From assembly GCF_022539665.2 (NCBI RefSeq), contig NC_081336.1, positions 6,430,278-6,494,277 of the forward strand: a stretch of 64,000 bases of DNA, read 5' to 3'. This DNA comes from Daphnia carinata. Lineage: Eukaryota; Arthropoda; Branchiopoda; Diplostraca; Daphniidae. The notes beneath the pieces are model-generated. The model was not told where the DNA came from, did not search any database, and saw nothing but the letters and a program-made list of their open reading frames with translations. Shown here one piece after another: positions 30,976 through 43,866 of the stretch. Position numbers and translations under genes: made by a program. Positions within the stretch are counted from its first letter, which is position 1, and each line of letters begins with the position of its first letter.

Positions 30976-33900
30976 CTTCATTTTCTCTGTTTCTCTCACG
31001 TGATTCAACTGTACAATACACTTGATAGCAAAATTGCATCGTTTCGCCTTTTAGCTCCCTTTGCCCAGTACAAAATAGCATCCGCAACCAGCCGCAAATC
31101 ACCTCATTTTTGTTACACTAAAAAAACTTCGTCTTTGTAACGATAGTCGTGGCTTTCATCTAAATTTCCGGTGTGAAATGTTTCCCCTATTTAATTCGTG
31201 CGTGCCTCCTTGTGCTTTGGTGTCATGAATCTTTATCCGTTTCTCAACACATCGTGCTGGCCAAGCGAAGACAATCGGATTGCGTCAACCTACACGGCTG
31301 GTAGATGGACGGCGTGCCAGCGATAGAGTCGTCCGTCTATGGAGCTGCTTGGGAGTGTCATGTCGAGATAAAAAGAAAAAAAAGGAAGAAGGAAAGAACA
31401 ATCGGGCGCGAAGTGGAAAAGAAAAAGCAACGAAGAGAGGCAAAAGATGAGAGACAAGAAAAAGAAAAAGGGGAGAAAGAAGGCTTATTATATGAGCTGG
31501 AGGCATTGTCACTACGATGAAGATGCACGTTCAGAGGCAACGAGAAAAGGAAGACGACAAATCTAAAGCGTTCGTAATACGCGGCAGCAGTTTCCAGAGA
31601 AATCGAGCGCTCCAATCGGTTTCTCATCGAGGTTTCAAGTTTCTTCGTTCTCGTTTTTATTTTATTTTATTTTTTTCTTCTCATTCTCTCTCTCTCTCTG
31701 CCGTGCCAGTCGCAACGTTTCTTCGGCCAGTCGAAAACACACGCACACACGCGCGCTCGCGCGGCCATAATTGATTAGATCGTAGAGACCCACACCTGAT
31801 AACCGAAAGAGAAATAAATATATACGAAACTGCCATAGCTATATACGGCATGTAAGAAACTTCAAAAAAGATGTGTAGCTTCATCAAGCGCGATGCATAT
31901 TGAGTTGATTGATCTCCTATCGTACAGATTGTTTTACGACTCTTTAAACAAGCATACTTCTCCCCTTTTTCTTTTTTAAATATTTATTTTCTTTTTAATC
32001 TTGTCTGTTTTGGGATTTTTTTTTCTTTCTTCTCTTGTATATGGACACGTGTAACCCTGATTGCTTTAATAGGTGAGATCGACATACCTTTAAAAAAAAA
32101 AATGAGTGTAACGCCAAGGCAAATTATCGTAATGGAAATGATTTGGTTTTTATTTATTTCGTGTGTTTGGAGATTGTTTCGCTTGAGAACTGAAATGGTT
32201 TCGGAATTTTGAAGAGAAATCATGGGAAAGAAGAGGTGGTACCAAACGGTTCTGTCATCCACACACACAAAAATGTTTTCGCTTCGAGAGTTTGGCTCGT
32301 CTCATCGTCCGTTCCGAAACGTCCGGCGAAATGGTTGCCAGACAAGCGCGCGGCCGCAGCCGGAGCCCACTTAGCGCATCGTGATGAAGAGGCGTAGACA
32401 ATCGTTATGAATTCTCTTTCCTCCACCTCCATATGTCAAAAGGTGGGATGCAACACGGCGCTCCATTTTCTTCTTGTTAAAGAACCGAAAAAAAAGAGCA
32501 GGAAAATTTAAGAAAACAAAAAAAAACTTAATGAAATATTGGGCTGTGGTAAATGGAGCCAAGGAGATGAAAACTACAGTATGGCTAAGCATTTCTTTAC
32601 TTTAATAGGTTATCACCCTCTTTTTCCCATTAAAAACAGAATTACAAAAGTACTAACGTTTAATGCATGTCAGACAATTGCTTGAGATTTCGCCATTAAG
32701 AACTTAACTTTTGTCGTTTCGAATTGATTGTGCGATGGGGTATTGGCTCACATAGAAAGGTAATTGTGCAAGTTCAGTGCTGTTGCCATTTATACCTGCG
32801 GGTCGTTAAAAGGATTTGTTTTACTTCAAAAGAAAAGAAAAGCTAGGACAATAGGCGTGGGGCACATTCGATTGGGCTGCTGGGGGGGGGGGGGGGTCAA
32901 CTGTCTCTTGCTCATTTTGACCAACGAGCCCCGATTTATACACATATTTTTTATTTTTACGGTTATTTATGTTGCCCCTTTTTTTTTCGCGAGTCAGAGG
33001 GAAGAAAAAAGCTCTCAGACAACATCACTATAGCCAGCAGCCGAACTAAACAATTGACTAGGGCGCCGTGTCTGATTACCTGCAGCCCTGCATAAAACTG
33101 CTCTTCTATCCGTCGCAGAGTAGGTCTCTAGCACGACATCATTCTCCTTTTTTTTTTCCCTTTTGGGGCCTTGTTCTTTTGGCAGGTCTTTAACAGAACA
33201 GAAGAAAGCGAGTATATATGCCTAGGCATGGTTGAACGTATAAGAATGTGTGAGCATTAAAGAGGAACAGATAGGCTAAAAGACGGTAGACATAGTATAG
33301 GCCTATACAGACCTAATGGATTTTTTCTTCTCTCACTCTATATTGCCCAGCGGTTTCTCTACTTTTCGTATAGCTCTCTATACATTCACTAGGTCTACAT
33401 ACCGTAGAGATGGCCGGTTGGTAGGCAATACTGGCGCCGGAGTGGTAACGAGCCGCAATTACAAGTAATTGGAAAAAAAGAGATAGAGGGGAAAAAAAAA
33501 GTGAGTAGTGAGATAAAACTAACAGTAGAGAGAAAAACAACAAACATAACCACATCAATAGCTCAGGAAAAAAAAAAGCAAGAAAGCATAATCAATATTG
33601 CATTAGCATAGCTTGATTGGAACACTAACTTGTACCTTTAAAAAAACGAAAACGGCTAAGGAACGGAATATAATTCGCTCCTCTAACAAATGAACGTCGA
33701 AACAACGAACAGATAAACAAATAATAATTAATAATGAAAGCCGAATGCAAGTAGTGAACATGTGTATTTTTTTAATTTTTTCGCTATAATGTTATTGTGA
33801 AGACCAAGCAATAAAATACTGTTCTCCTAACACTTGTAAGATTGTGAGTGAAAGAATGAATTTTCTGACAAAAGATGGAGACTCAAATAGTTCGCCATTA

Positions 33901-36000
33901 ATAAGGAAAATAAAAGGAATTTTATCAGGCTTATTATAAACAAAGCCAAAGAAGGACACGAATGACAAAATTAAAAAAAAAGGGGCGAAGAAGAAATTGA
34001 AAAGAAAAAAAAAACGAGTTCCGGTTGGTTTCCTTTTGCTTGGAGATAATGAGGGCGGCTTCCTCGATTGTTTCAACTTCTACCTTTGCGTGACATTCTG
34101 TTTTTTGTTTTTTTTTGTCTGTTTTTTTCTCGTTTCGGCCATTAAAAGAGTCAAACAGTAAGGCTCTATCGGTGGCAGCGCCTATTTTTTCCTCTACCTG
34201 TGTCGTGTTTGCGTGTTGTACGCCATTTTTTTCTCTCCCTACACACATAAACTTTTATTCCTTCTTTTTTTTTTCACTTCGTTGTGTTTTTTTCATTGAT
34301 TTTCTCATTTTCATTTTTATTTATTTTATTTCTGTTAAAAAAAAAAAATATATTTCCTTCTCAATTTTGACCTGCTGCTGCAAAGCCACTGGCACGGAAT
34401 AGCCCGGGCTGCTCACTTGTCCAGATTGGCTTGTCAAGGCTGCTGGACCGTAAGTTGAGAAACAACGACACTTTTCTATCTTTTTTTTTTTTTTTTTTTT
34501 GTTTCTTTTTTGCTTGCTCGCTCTTTGCTAGATCATTAAGAAAAACAGGAAACGGACAGTTGACTAGACAGGTTCTCTCTTTCTCACAACACACTGTCAT
34601 CCCCAGGTCTTCCCCTCCACGCACCATCGTATATATTTTTTAAATTTTCTTATATGTATATATATATTTTTTCCTTGTTTTCCAACAAAACGAGACAAAG
34701 ATGAAATGTTTCCTTTTACTTTGGTATAGTCCATTTTGGCATTGCCAAAGTAGCGCCACTACGAGGGACGGCTGGTGACGGCCAGACTGCTGTTAGACAC
34801 ATCAACGCAAAAGGGCCTCCATGTGTCCCTTCGATAAGCGCTAACATTCTACAGGTAAAATGCGTTGGGAGGGTAACTTTAAAAAAAAAACAAAAAAAAA
34901 AAACTCAGAGAAGATGTGTATTGCTAAACTTTTTTGGCGGAGTTAATCGCAGACTGTCGAGTTGACATCGGGCACGCAGTTAAAAATAATCGTTAAAAAA
35001 AATGGGATACAAACACACGCACACACAAAAAAAAAAAAAAAAATACATGACGCATAGAGAGAGAGAGAGGCTATACGGTGAACGCGTATTCAAATGACAG
35101 GGAGGTGGTCTTCGAAGAACAGAAACAAACAAAAAAACATAACCTGTTTGGTTCTCTATCTAAAAAAAATTCTGCTTTTATGCGCGCAAGCTGTTGGCTG
35201 TTGGCTTGTTTTCTTTCACGGAGAAGAGAACACGAAGAAAAAAAAAAGACATCGCTTCGACGGTTTATTCTCTCGCTTGGCCAACGCGAGCTGCTGTTGG
35301 TCGCTGGAGTCCTTTAAAAAAAAAATAGATTTATGAAAAAAGAAATAAAAATAAAGAGAAAACGGAGAGAAACGGAAAGAGAACTGACATCAGGCACATA
35401 GTCTTCGAGAGGGCGTGCGACGATGGCGTGGAGAGTGCGTACAATTCTGTGGCCAGGTGAGATAAACATCTAAAAAAAAAGGCAGAGAACGAACAAGGTA
35501 GAAAAGAAAAAGACAGAAAAGGGAGAGAGAGAGAGAGAGAGACAGAAGGCATAGATGTCACGCTGCAAGTCCTCGTACTATAGCCTACAGAAGTATATAT
35601 ATATATATAGTTGTATATATATATAGCGCTATATGTTGGTGTGTGTGGTCATGTGCAAGTTGCACGATGATCGATGATGGCCAGGAGAGCCAGAGCGTAG
35701 AATGTCGCCGGGGTTTTTCGAACTTGTTTCCTTGTTACCTTATTTCTCCACCCCTCCACCCCTCCTCCCTGTTTTTCTGCTTATTTTCATTGTTTTCCTT
35801 TTTTTTTTTGTGTTGTTGTTGTTGTTATATCTAACGCTACGATCCGTAGCACGACATCCTTCTTTATGCTTTGACTGAGAGATCGAACCCAATTTTCTTT
35901 CTCGCTCTATTCCAACCTTCCTGTTGTCTTTGTAACGCCCACTAACGTCACCTCATTCGAAAAAAAAAACCTCTTTTTCTTTTTTTTTCCCTTCTTCTTC
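30976..36000. other. Gene-free stretch, rumi 3' flank grading into low-complexity DNA
   Basis: The first few hundred bases look like the rumi 3' UTR. From about 31.3 kb the sequence becomes dominated by A/T homopolymers, purine tracts (31365-31480) and a 14-G run (32881-32894). It also holds (GA)n at 35525-35542 and TA/GTATATA stretches at 35590-35630. The many short frames are homopolymer translations (poly-K, poly-F, poly-S) and I accept none as genes. Confidence 0.5.
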
Positions 36001-38722
36001 TTGTTCTCTTGCTTTTCTTTTTTTTTTTCAGCTTTACGATCGTGATCGATTGGCTAACGATGGCGCTTAGACAGGACCATTGCAACGTCCGCCCGACTCG
36101 ATGCATCTTCAGTTTGTTTTTTGTTTTTTTGCCCGTGTTTTTGATGACTGTCGTGTTCATACGTGCGCTGGACACACATACGCATGCGCTCGAGTTGTGG
36201 ACAAAAAAAACAAAGGGAAAGACGGTTGAAATCAAAAGAGCAGCGCTAGGCAGCAATTGATGATGATGAAGAAGAAAAAAAAGACAAAGAGATAGGGTCG
36301 GTTTGAAATGACATGCTGAAGAATGTCGTCCCTACTAGAAAATAATTCATCTACACTTTGGCACCAAAAAATGTCTCGACTTTCTTCATAATTTTTAAAT
36401 CTCCTTCTTTTTTTTTTTTTTGTTTTTTTTTTTGTCTTACTTGTTTTTCGTGTTTTGTCTTGATGTGGTCAAGACATCAAGTCCCCATCGCCATGGCCGA
36501 ATAAAGCAGCTATTGGGACTTGGGTAAGTGTTGCGTGTGTGTGCTTTTGTGATGAAGAAGAAGAAAGAAACAAGAAACGTGCCGGTCGTTTGAATAATGA
36601 ACAAGCCGTGCTTTCTTGACGGCAGGGGAAGAAAAGAAAAAGAAAAAAAAAAAAAAAAAAAAAAGAATAAAGAACAAGCCAACTGTATTATACGAGGACA
36701 TTGTTCTCAAAGTCTCTAACAACTAACAGCCCTCACAGCAAACGGAGCGAATAACAAGACCCAGCACCTCTTTACTTCCATCCTTTTTTTTCCCAAAGAG
36801 AACGAAAGAATAGATAAGTAGAGAAATTAAAATAGATGGACTGCGCAAGAGCCGGTAGTGCTGGAAGGGAGGCAGAAATGATAATAATAATAAAGAGCTT
36901 GTCGTGATTGTTATAAGAGCACGTTCCGCGCGCCGGCAACGTTCGTCGTGCGCGCAGAATTTCCAGAAAGAAAAACAAATGGAAGTAAAAAGAAAGGAGA
37001 ACGACCGAGAAAAATATTTTTCAAAAAATGAGGAAAAAAAGAAAAAGGAATTGGAGGGGAAAGAAAAAAAAAAAAGATAGAGACCGTGCTGTTGTGTGTG
37101 TATGTTGTGTTCGGCAATCCCGCGCGTTAAAGAATGGACCGCAACTTTGCATATCATTACACCATCGCCGGCGCGTCGGGACGATCGAGTAGGAATGAGA
37201 AAAGACAAAAAGGAAACAGGAAAAAAAAAGGAGTAAATAAATAAACAAAACAAAATAACAAAAAAAAAGGAACACAAGTGAAACATTCAAAAAGAAAAAA
37301 GAGAGAGAAAAGCAAAACAACACTTCTTTTCTTTGTTGCTTTCTCATTTCGTATAAAGCCCGTCTTGCTCCTCCTTTTCTTTCACCGGGCTTGATTAGAT
37401 TTCGACCAGCAGGTTATAGAATCATCTAGTTTGTAGATCGCTTCGCCTCGCCTTTCTCTCGATAAGATTTTTTAAGGGGCGGCCAGTCGCCAATTATTAG
37501 CCCGGGCTCTCGAGTTAATTGGAGCGCGCGCGCGCATCTCCGTGAAGAAACACGGGCGATAAGTACGCACTATCTATATATACCCGTTCGACACGTTTAC
37601 GTGACACAAGTTTGGATTCATAGAGCTGTTAACATGATATCCATCCCGTTTGTATCTTTTTTTTTTTTTTTTTTTTTAGTTTTGTTATTGTGAGATTAGA
37701 ACATTTTCGATTGCTATACGTGATTAATAATTAATTACGCCGTTTTTATTAGGCCTATATTCAAATGGTAACACAGAGATAGTTAAAAATTAGACTGGAA
37801 ATATTTAAAAGGAAGACTAGACGATTTTTTCTTTCATTTTTTTTTTTATTTTTGAGGGGGTTTATTTCTTGTTTACTCATTGATGAACAAATGGCATTCA
37901 CAAGGGAAAATGAAGAAAACGAAATTGAAGAGGAAGGCTGGCACGTCAGAGATGATTATAACTTGGATAGGTTTTGCCCCCTGTGTGTGTGTGTGTGTGT
38001 GTACATATCGAGGGCTTTTTTAAGTTGCTGTTGGCCTTGATGTTGGGTGTGGGAAACAATGGTTAATTTCACGTTAATACCTGTTCGTGACTGTTGCTCT
38101 CGCCTCTTAGTTGTCCCGTCCGTTGCGTTTCGAATTGTAAAGCGACTGCGTGCGCGCCGTGTTGGCCGAAGAGCAAACGAAAGTCAAAAACGGCCGGTCC
38201 ATTTCAATGATGAAATGTATCAATAATAATCCAATTGGAACGAGGCTGTCATTAGAACGTCGTTGCCCGTCCATTACGCTTGATCGAATGCCGTCCGAGC
38301 GAGCACACAAACTGCTCGCAGCTCTTTTTTCTTTTGCTCGCCTCTCTCCTTCGCTCTTCGTTTTATTCCTATTTATTTTTCGTCATTCTTCATCATCCCC
38401 AATTTTTCATTTCGTTTTTTTTTTTTTTTTATTAAACCCCTCTTTCAACATTAATTTTCTGACTTGTCTGCACGCTGCACGTAAAGACGCTTTAGCAATG
38501 GACTCGGTGTCACGCCAGTTCCTATTTCGTCCACTTTACTCGTGCAGCCTTCGTGACTTACAACACCTCCGTTGGCTCTGTGCCTTGCCTTCGTTTCAAA
38601 CGAAACTTTAGCCAGTCAAATAGGCCCGTGTGAGTGTACATAGAAAGTATAGAGTCATAAAAAAAAAGAAAAGGAGAAGAACGCGCTAGAAATAAAAAGA
38701 GAAGAAGAAGAAGAAAGGATCC

Positions 38723-38725
<3 letters not shown>

Positions 38726-38760
<35 letters not shown>
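38726..38760 (+). repeat. (GA)n microsatellite
   Basis: About 17 GA units that extend a longer purine-only tract beginning near 38660. Confidence 0.9.
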
Positions 38761-38765
<5 letters not shown>

Positions 38766-40731
38766 TGTGTTCATCATGGCTCGAAGAGGAGGAGGCACTG
38801 GTAGGCGTGGTCGTGTTCTTCTGATCGAGAGGGTTTCCCTCCCTCAACTGTTCTTATGGCATTTTCTCTTTCTCTTATGGCTTACATAGACACACACGCA
38901 GCGTAATTTATGGCTGTTGAATGCTGTGTATACACACAAGACAAACATTGCGGTTAATCTTCATCTCTCTCCCCCCCCCCTCTTTTTCTTTTTCTATTCA
39001 TCCTTCATCATCACCGCCACTAGCAAACTGTGAGGATGGCCGAAAGAAAGATCACCGTCCACCACGCGATGATTTTTGACGCTCCCAAAAAAAAAAAAAT
39101 GATGATTGAAAATTCAATTGACATTTGAAAGAAATGCATTTTTTTAACGTGGGCATTTGATAATGACATGTGTGTTCGTATTTTGTTGGGTCTTCGTAAC
39201 GTGCACGTCAGATGATGCAATCCAAAATTTACAACCAAATTTTTCATGGAATTTTTTTTGTGTGTGTGTGTTTGGTGTGCATGAATAATTTTCCGTGTAT
39301 TTATTGGATGCAGTGCACCGTTCGTTATGGCGGCCGACCCGGCGGGTCCTGATTAAAACGATGTATTAGATCGTTTGGTTGGCTTTCTCTGGTGTTGTCC
39401 AGGCTGTTTGGATTTTTATGCGGCCGCAGCTTTTTCTAACAGGTCATAGAAAGGGGAAAAAAAACAAAAATATAGAGAATCGACGATCGCGGGAATGCAC
39501 CACCCTAGTCTGCCTCCAACTTGTTATGTGGAGGCTATAGGCCTACATAGACGCGGCTTTAATTATCCATGCAACTATTCAAGTTCATTAGTGAATTTTG
39601 TAATCGAGCAGGTGCCGCTGCAGCGCCTTGCGGTTCGACAGATTAATGACGTTGGGCTTATTATCATTTGTTTTTTTCTTTTCTCTTGTAGCGCTTTTAC
39701 TTTTGCATATATCTATTTCCTCACTTGGCGAGGGCATTTTGTTTCCCTACGAAATTCCCGCTATTCGAATGATTGTTTTTTTTTTTTTCGTTTGATTGTT
39801 TGACCAACTTCTCGTGATTTCTCACGAGGTTCTTGTCCAGCAGATGCAATTATCAATGCGACAGGATCGCCGATGAAAATCGTTCGAGTTGTTCGGTGTG
39901 TTTGGCTTTTGTTTTTATCAACGCTTGCAATATATGTCGTATCCCATGGCTTTCCATAGACTTTTTTTCTTCTTCTTTGTCCTGTTCGTGAGAAACACGT
40001 AAAGCAACAAAAAACAAAAACAAAAACGAAGAGAAAAAGAGAAAATGGAATTAAAAAAAAAAATTAATACTTAAAACAAAAGAAGTGAGATGGGAAAAGA
40101 GAGAAGGAACAATGAACAGCAGCGCACCTGCGTTGAATATTTAATGAGCCAGAAAAGAGACGACTTGACATATAAGTCACCCGTACAGAGTGCGCGCTTG
40201 CGTCGCTGCAAGGCCCCAATAAAAAAAAATAAAAAAACCTGCTGCTGCAACACACCCATCCAAAAAAAAAAAAAAAAATGTATATAAACACATTGCTTCG
40301 TAACGAGCTGCAAAATGGCCCGGCCATAGAACGCGCGCAAGTCTAATATTTAACGCATAAAAGTAATATACAAAAAAAAAAAACCCTAATCTTTCTCTTT
40401 TTTTTCCACCATTTAACTCATAAGTGGCCATCGCACAAGCGTTCGCTATGCACGGAATAAAAACGCAGCACATTCAATAAATAAAGAATAACAGCTATAT
40501 AGCGCGCGTACGCGGCATACCATTAACCGCAGCAGGAAGAGAGCTGTTTCATATATTAATCGCCTAATTTTTTTTCTTTTTCTAACTAAAGTCCCGTGTT
40601 CATTTACGGAATCTATTCGTTTTATATATGTGTACATATTCCAGGTCATCGCGAAAGGATTACAATGGATTACGAGGCGCAGATGGCCCCCCCCCCCCAC
40701 GGCTGTTGGTGCGTATTGTATAAGTACCGGC

Positions 40732-40734
<3 letters not shown>

Positions 40735-40765
<31 letters not shown>

Positions 40766-40774
40766 GTATATATA
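40735..40774 (+). repeat. (TA)n microsatellite
   Basis: About 15 TA units followed by CGTATATATAC. Confidence 0.88.
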
Positions 40775-43700
40775 CTGGCCGCGTATAATAACCTGCCCTC
40801 TTTATTTTTTTTGTTTTTTGTTTAATGAATGGCTAAATTATGCGCTTCCATTAGAGGGGGGTAAGAAGAATGAAGCGGGCTATTGAACTTAAGGGCTACA
40901 TCCACCGGACAAAATTGCAATTAAATTCACTCTCGATGATTTCAATTTCGGAAATTTAGGTTGTTTGGTTGTTAGAACCATTATGGCGTAAAAATACTAA
41001 TGAGCTCTCTCTCTCTTTCCAATTGCACTGGACTGTCAAAGAGAGTCCAAGAAGATCTCCGGAATGCGACAAATGCATCCAAGTTTGAATTGGAGAAAAA
41101 AAAAAAAGGGTCAATTAAACGTCTGTCTTTCTCCTACTATTTTCCCTTCATATTTCTTTGAATCTGGTTTGGGACAAACGCAACAATAACATTAAAAAAA
41201 TACACATGAAAAAACAGGGAAAAAAAAGGGAACAGCGAGAAATACACAAGGAATCAAACCGTAAAGTATAAGAGTGGCATTGTTAGTCCCGTGTGTTTGT
41301 TTTTGTTATGCCCCCACTCTTACTATTCTCAAACATGATAAATCTTTCTTTTCTTCTTGCCCTCTTCTCTGTTTCTATTGTTGAACGGTGAACAGGCAAC
41401 AAGCCAGCGAAGAATTCGGCCCACCAGCATGCGTGTTTTATATTAATAGATCGTAGTTGAATTTATTGATATCTATCCGTATCGATGGGTAAAAATGTCC
41501 ATCGTGTTTCTGGTTTTTCTTTTTGAATCTTCGTGACCGTTGTGAAATGGTGGGGAAAAATGCGGGAAAATAGACGTGGAAATAACCGGACACCCCGCCC
41601 AACACGCACACACATATGCAAACACGAGCAGAGCAACAAAAAGGGGGCGCTTTTACACTTCTAGTGAGTGTAAGATTATCATTTTCTTTTTTTTTTTCTA
41701 TAATACATGTATCTCGCTTTCGCCCTCTTTCTCTTCGTGTCTTCCTTGTTTTCCCCATTCTTTTCATATGTAGGAGCCAATGCCACGCACAGTGATCGTA
41801 TAGCATTCCACCACCATCTTTTGATATGTAAATCAATTGGTTTTTAGGGAATAGCCCTTCACCTTACGGCTATATAATCCTCGACATAAAGCTAAAGATA
41901 TGGGGGCTGCTCTCGAAAGGCCATCCTCACAGGCTGTGTTATGCAGAGCACACATATTTCTACAGGCTGAGAAAAAAATCGTTCTTGGTCTCGGAAATTT
42001 GGATTGCACTTTAAGAATAATAAAAAGAGAGAAAGAGATTTAATTTAAAAAAAAATTGAGTTCAATTTTCGCCGCATCGTTTCTATTTTTCCGAGTTTTT
42101 TTTTTTTTTTTTTAAACAAACACACGTCAAAACCAATGAGAAACGAAAAAAAAAAAAAAAACTATAAAAAAAAGAGAGAAAAAGAAGAAATAAGGTGATT
42201 CAAAAACATTGCTATTTGATGATGATGGGTACTCTACCCGGCGGGGTATATGCCGTTTAGTGGGCGTACCGCCCACAGAAGAAGAAGAACGGTCAGTTTG
42301 TTTTTTTAATTCGTTATTTTGCTCCTCTGTCTGTATAGACTTGTGGTTTTTTTTTTTTTTTGTCTATCCCAGGTCTATCCCCATTCACACGATGAGAGAG
42401 GGTCAAGCGGTAGAGGAAAAAAAAAAAAAAACCTTGTTAGCCGGTCGCAACGTGTGATTAAGAGCAATTCATCATCAACGACGCCGCTATCCGCCATGCA
42501 ACTGTTAGCCCGAGCGCCGGTTTAAAAAAAATGTTTTTCCAGTTTGTTTTCTAGCACCTCCACGACCCAATCGATGAGCGCGCCGACAACGGGGCACCTG
42601 CGAATTGACTTCATGCGAAATGGAAAAGGAAAAAAAAAAAAAAAGAAAACTAAAATAAATAAATAGTTTTTTTTTTTTGTATTACTATATGTACACACAA
42701 TAGCGGGTTTTGACCAACAATCATGTGATGCGTGTTCGACTGTTGGGGGCGAAAAAAAAAAAGAAATTGCAGCCGACTAATGAGGCGGCAGGTTTTTGAA
42801 AAAACACGGGGGGATGCTCAATCCAATCAGGCCGATGTTTGTGCTGTATATACGCGCTGGCTGGGATGTTGGCCCTCACATATTTTTTGTTTTTGTTTTT
42901 GTTTTCCCCATTCATTTGGAGTATTTCGCTTTTGGAATATTGGATAATTTGGCACCTGTCTCTTCATTTTCTTTTCTTTATGTAGCTGTTTGCGTGTGTG
43001 TGTGTGTGTTTTTTACCAGTTTCGTTCGTGAAAACGGTTAGCTTGTTCATTTCGAAAGGGCCATTCAAGTTAAAGAAAAGAAAAACCAAATATTTTCATA
43101 AAAACGTTTGTATTTTGTGATTGTTTGGTTTCTTTTTTTTTTTTTTTTACTAGCCAAAGGGTCGCCAGTCATTTCAGTTTGTCTGTAAAAAAAAATATAT
43201 ATCTATAAAGAATACGCCATTGCAAAAAGGAAAAGTTGTTGTTTGGCAATACGAAACCATTTGTGAGTTCGACTGCTATATAGACGACGTTAAATGTTTT
43301 GGAAAACGTTAGCCAACATCATAAAGCGACGCATTCCAACAGTTTGGAGAGAACCGAACAACATTCTTGAGACACGGGGCCCAGGTATTGAGGTAGACGG
43401 CGCACTTATCCGAAATGATGATTCATCAGCGGTAGTTAAGCGCAGGGGGGATTAATGACCGTACTATAAAAATAAAAAAAAAAAGGGCCAGAGCTCCCCC
43501 CTTTTTTTTTTTTTTTTTTCCTGAATGATGGATGGTTTGCCTCGTGGGGGTAATATACATGCGAGACACATAGTATTGGCAAACGAAACAAAAAAAAAAA
43601 AAAATGTCGCCCCTTCTCACCTTTGCCCATCGTGTAGTAGCAGAAAGAACGACATTTGCAAAACAGGTCGTCCATTTTTTTTTCTTCTTTGAGGGGGGGG

Positions 43701-43835
43701 GGGGGGCACAGATACACCAGCGTGCAGTCTTCAAAGTATATAGCAATAAAAATGAAAGAAAAAAGAAAGAGGGGAAGAAAACAAGACATTTTTTTTTTCT
43801 CTTCCATTTTTAATGGAAATTCCGCAGCGAAAAAG

Positions 43836-43866
<31 letters not shown>

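Noticed and set aside
36723-37286. 187-residue minus-strand open frame with hydrophobic runs
   Set aside because: It consists mostly of F/S/L from T-rich homopolymers and shifts frame with them; no domain or splice logic.
38150-38611. 153-residue plus-strand open frame
   Set aside because: The first third looks protein-like but has no recognisable motif, and the rest is poly-F/S/L from T runs; no supporting exon structure.
42258-42276. Perfect small palindrome GTGGGCG-TAC-CGCCCAC
   Set aside because: A 7-bp stem is expected by chance in 64 kb and nothing nearby gives it a role.
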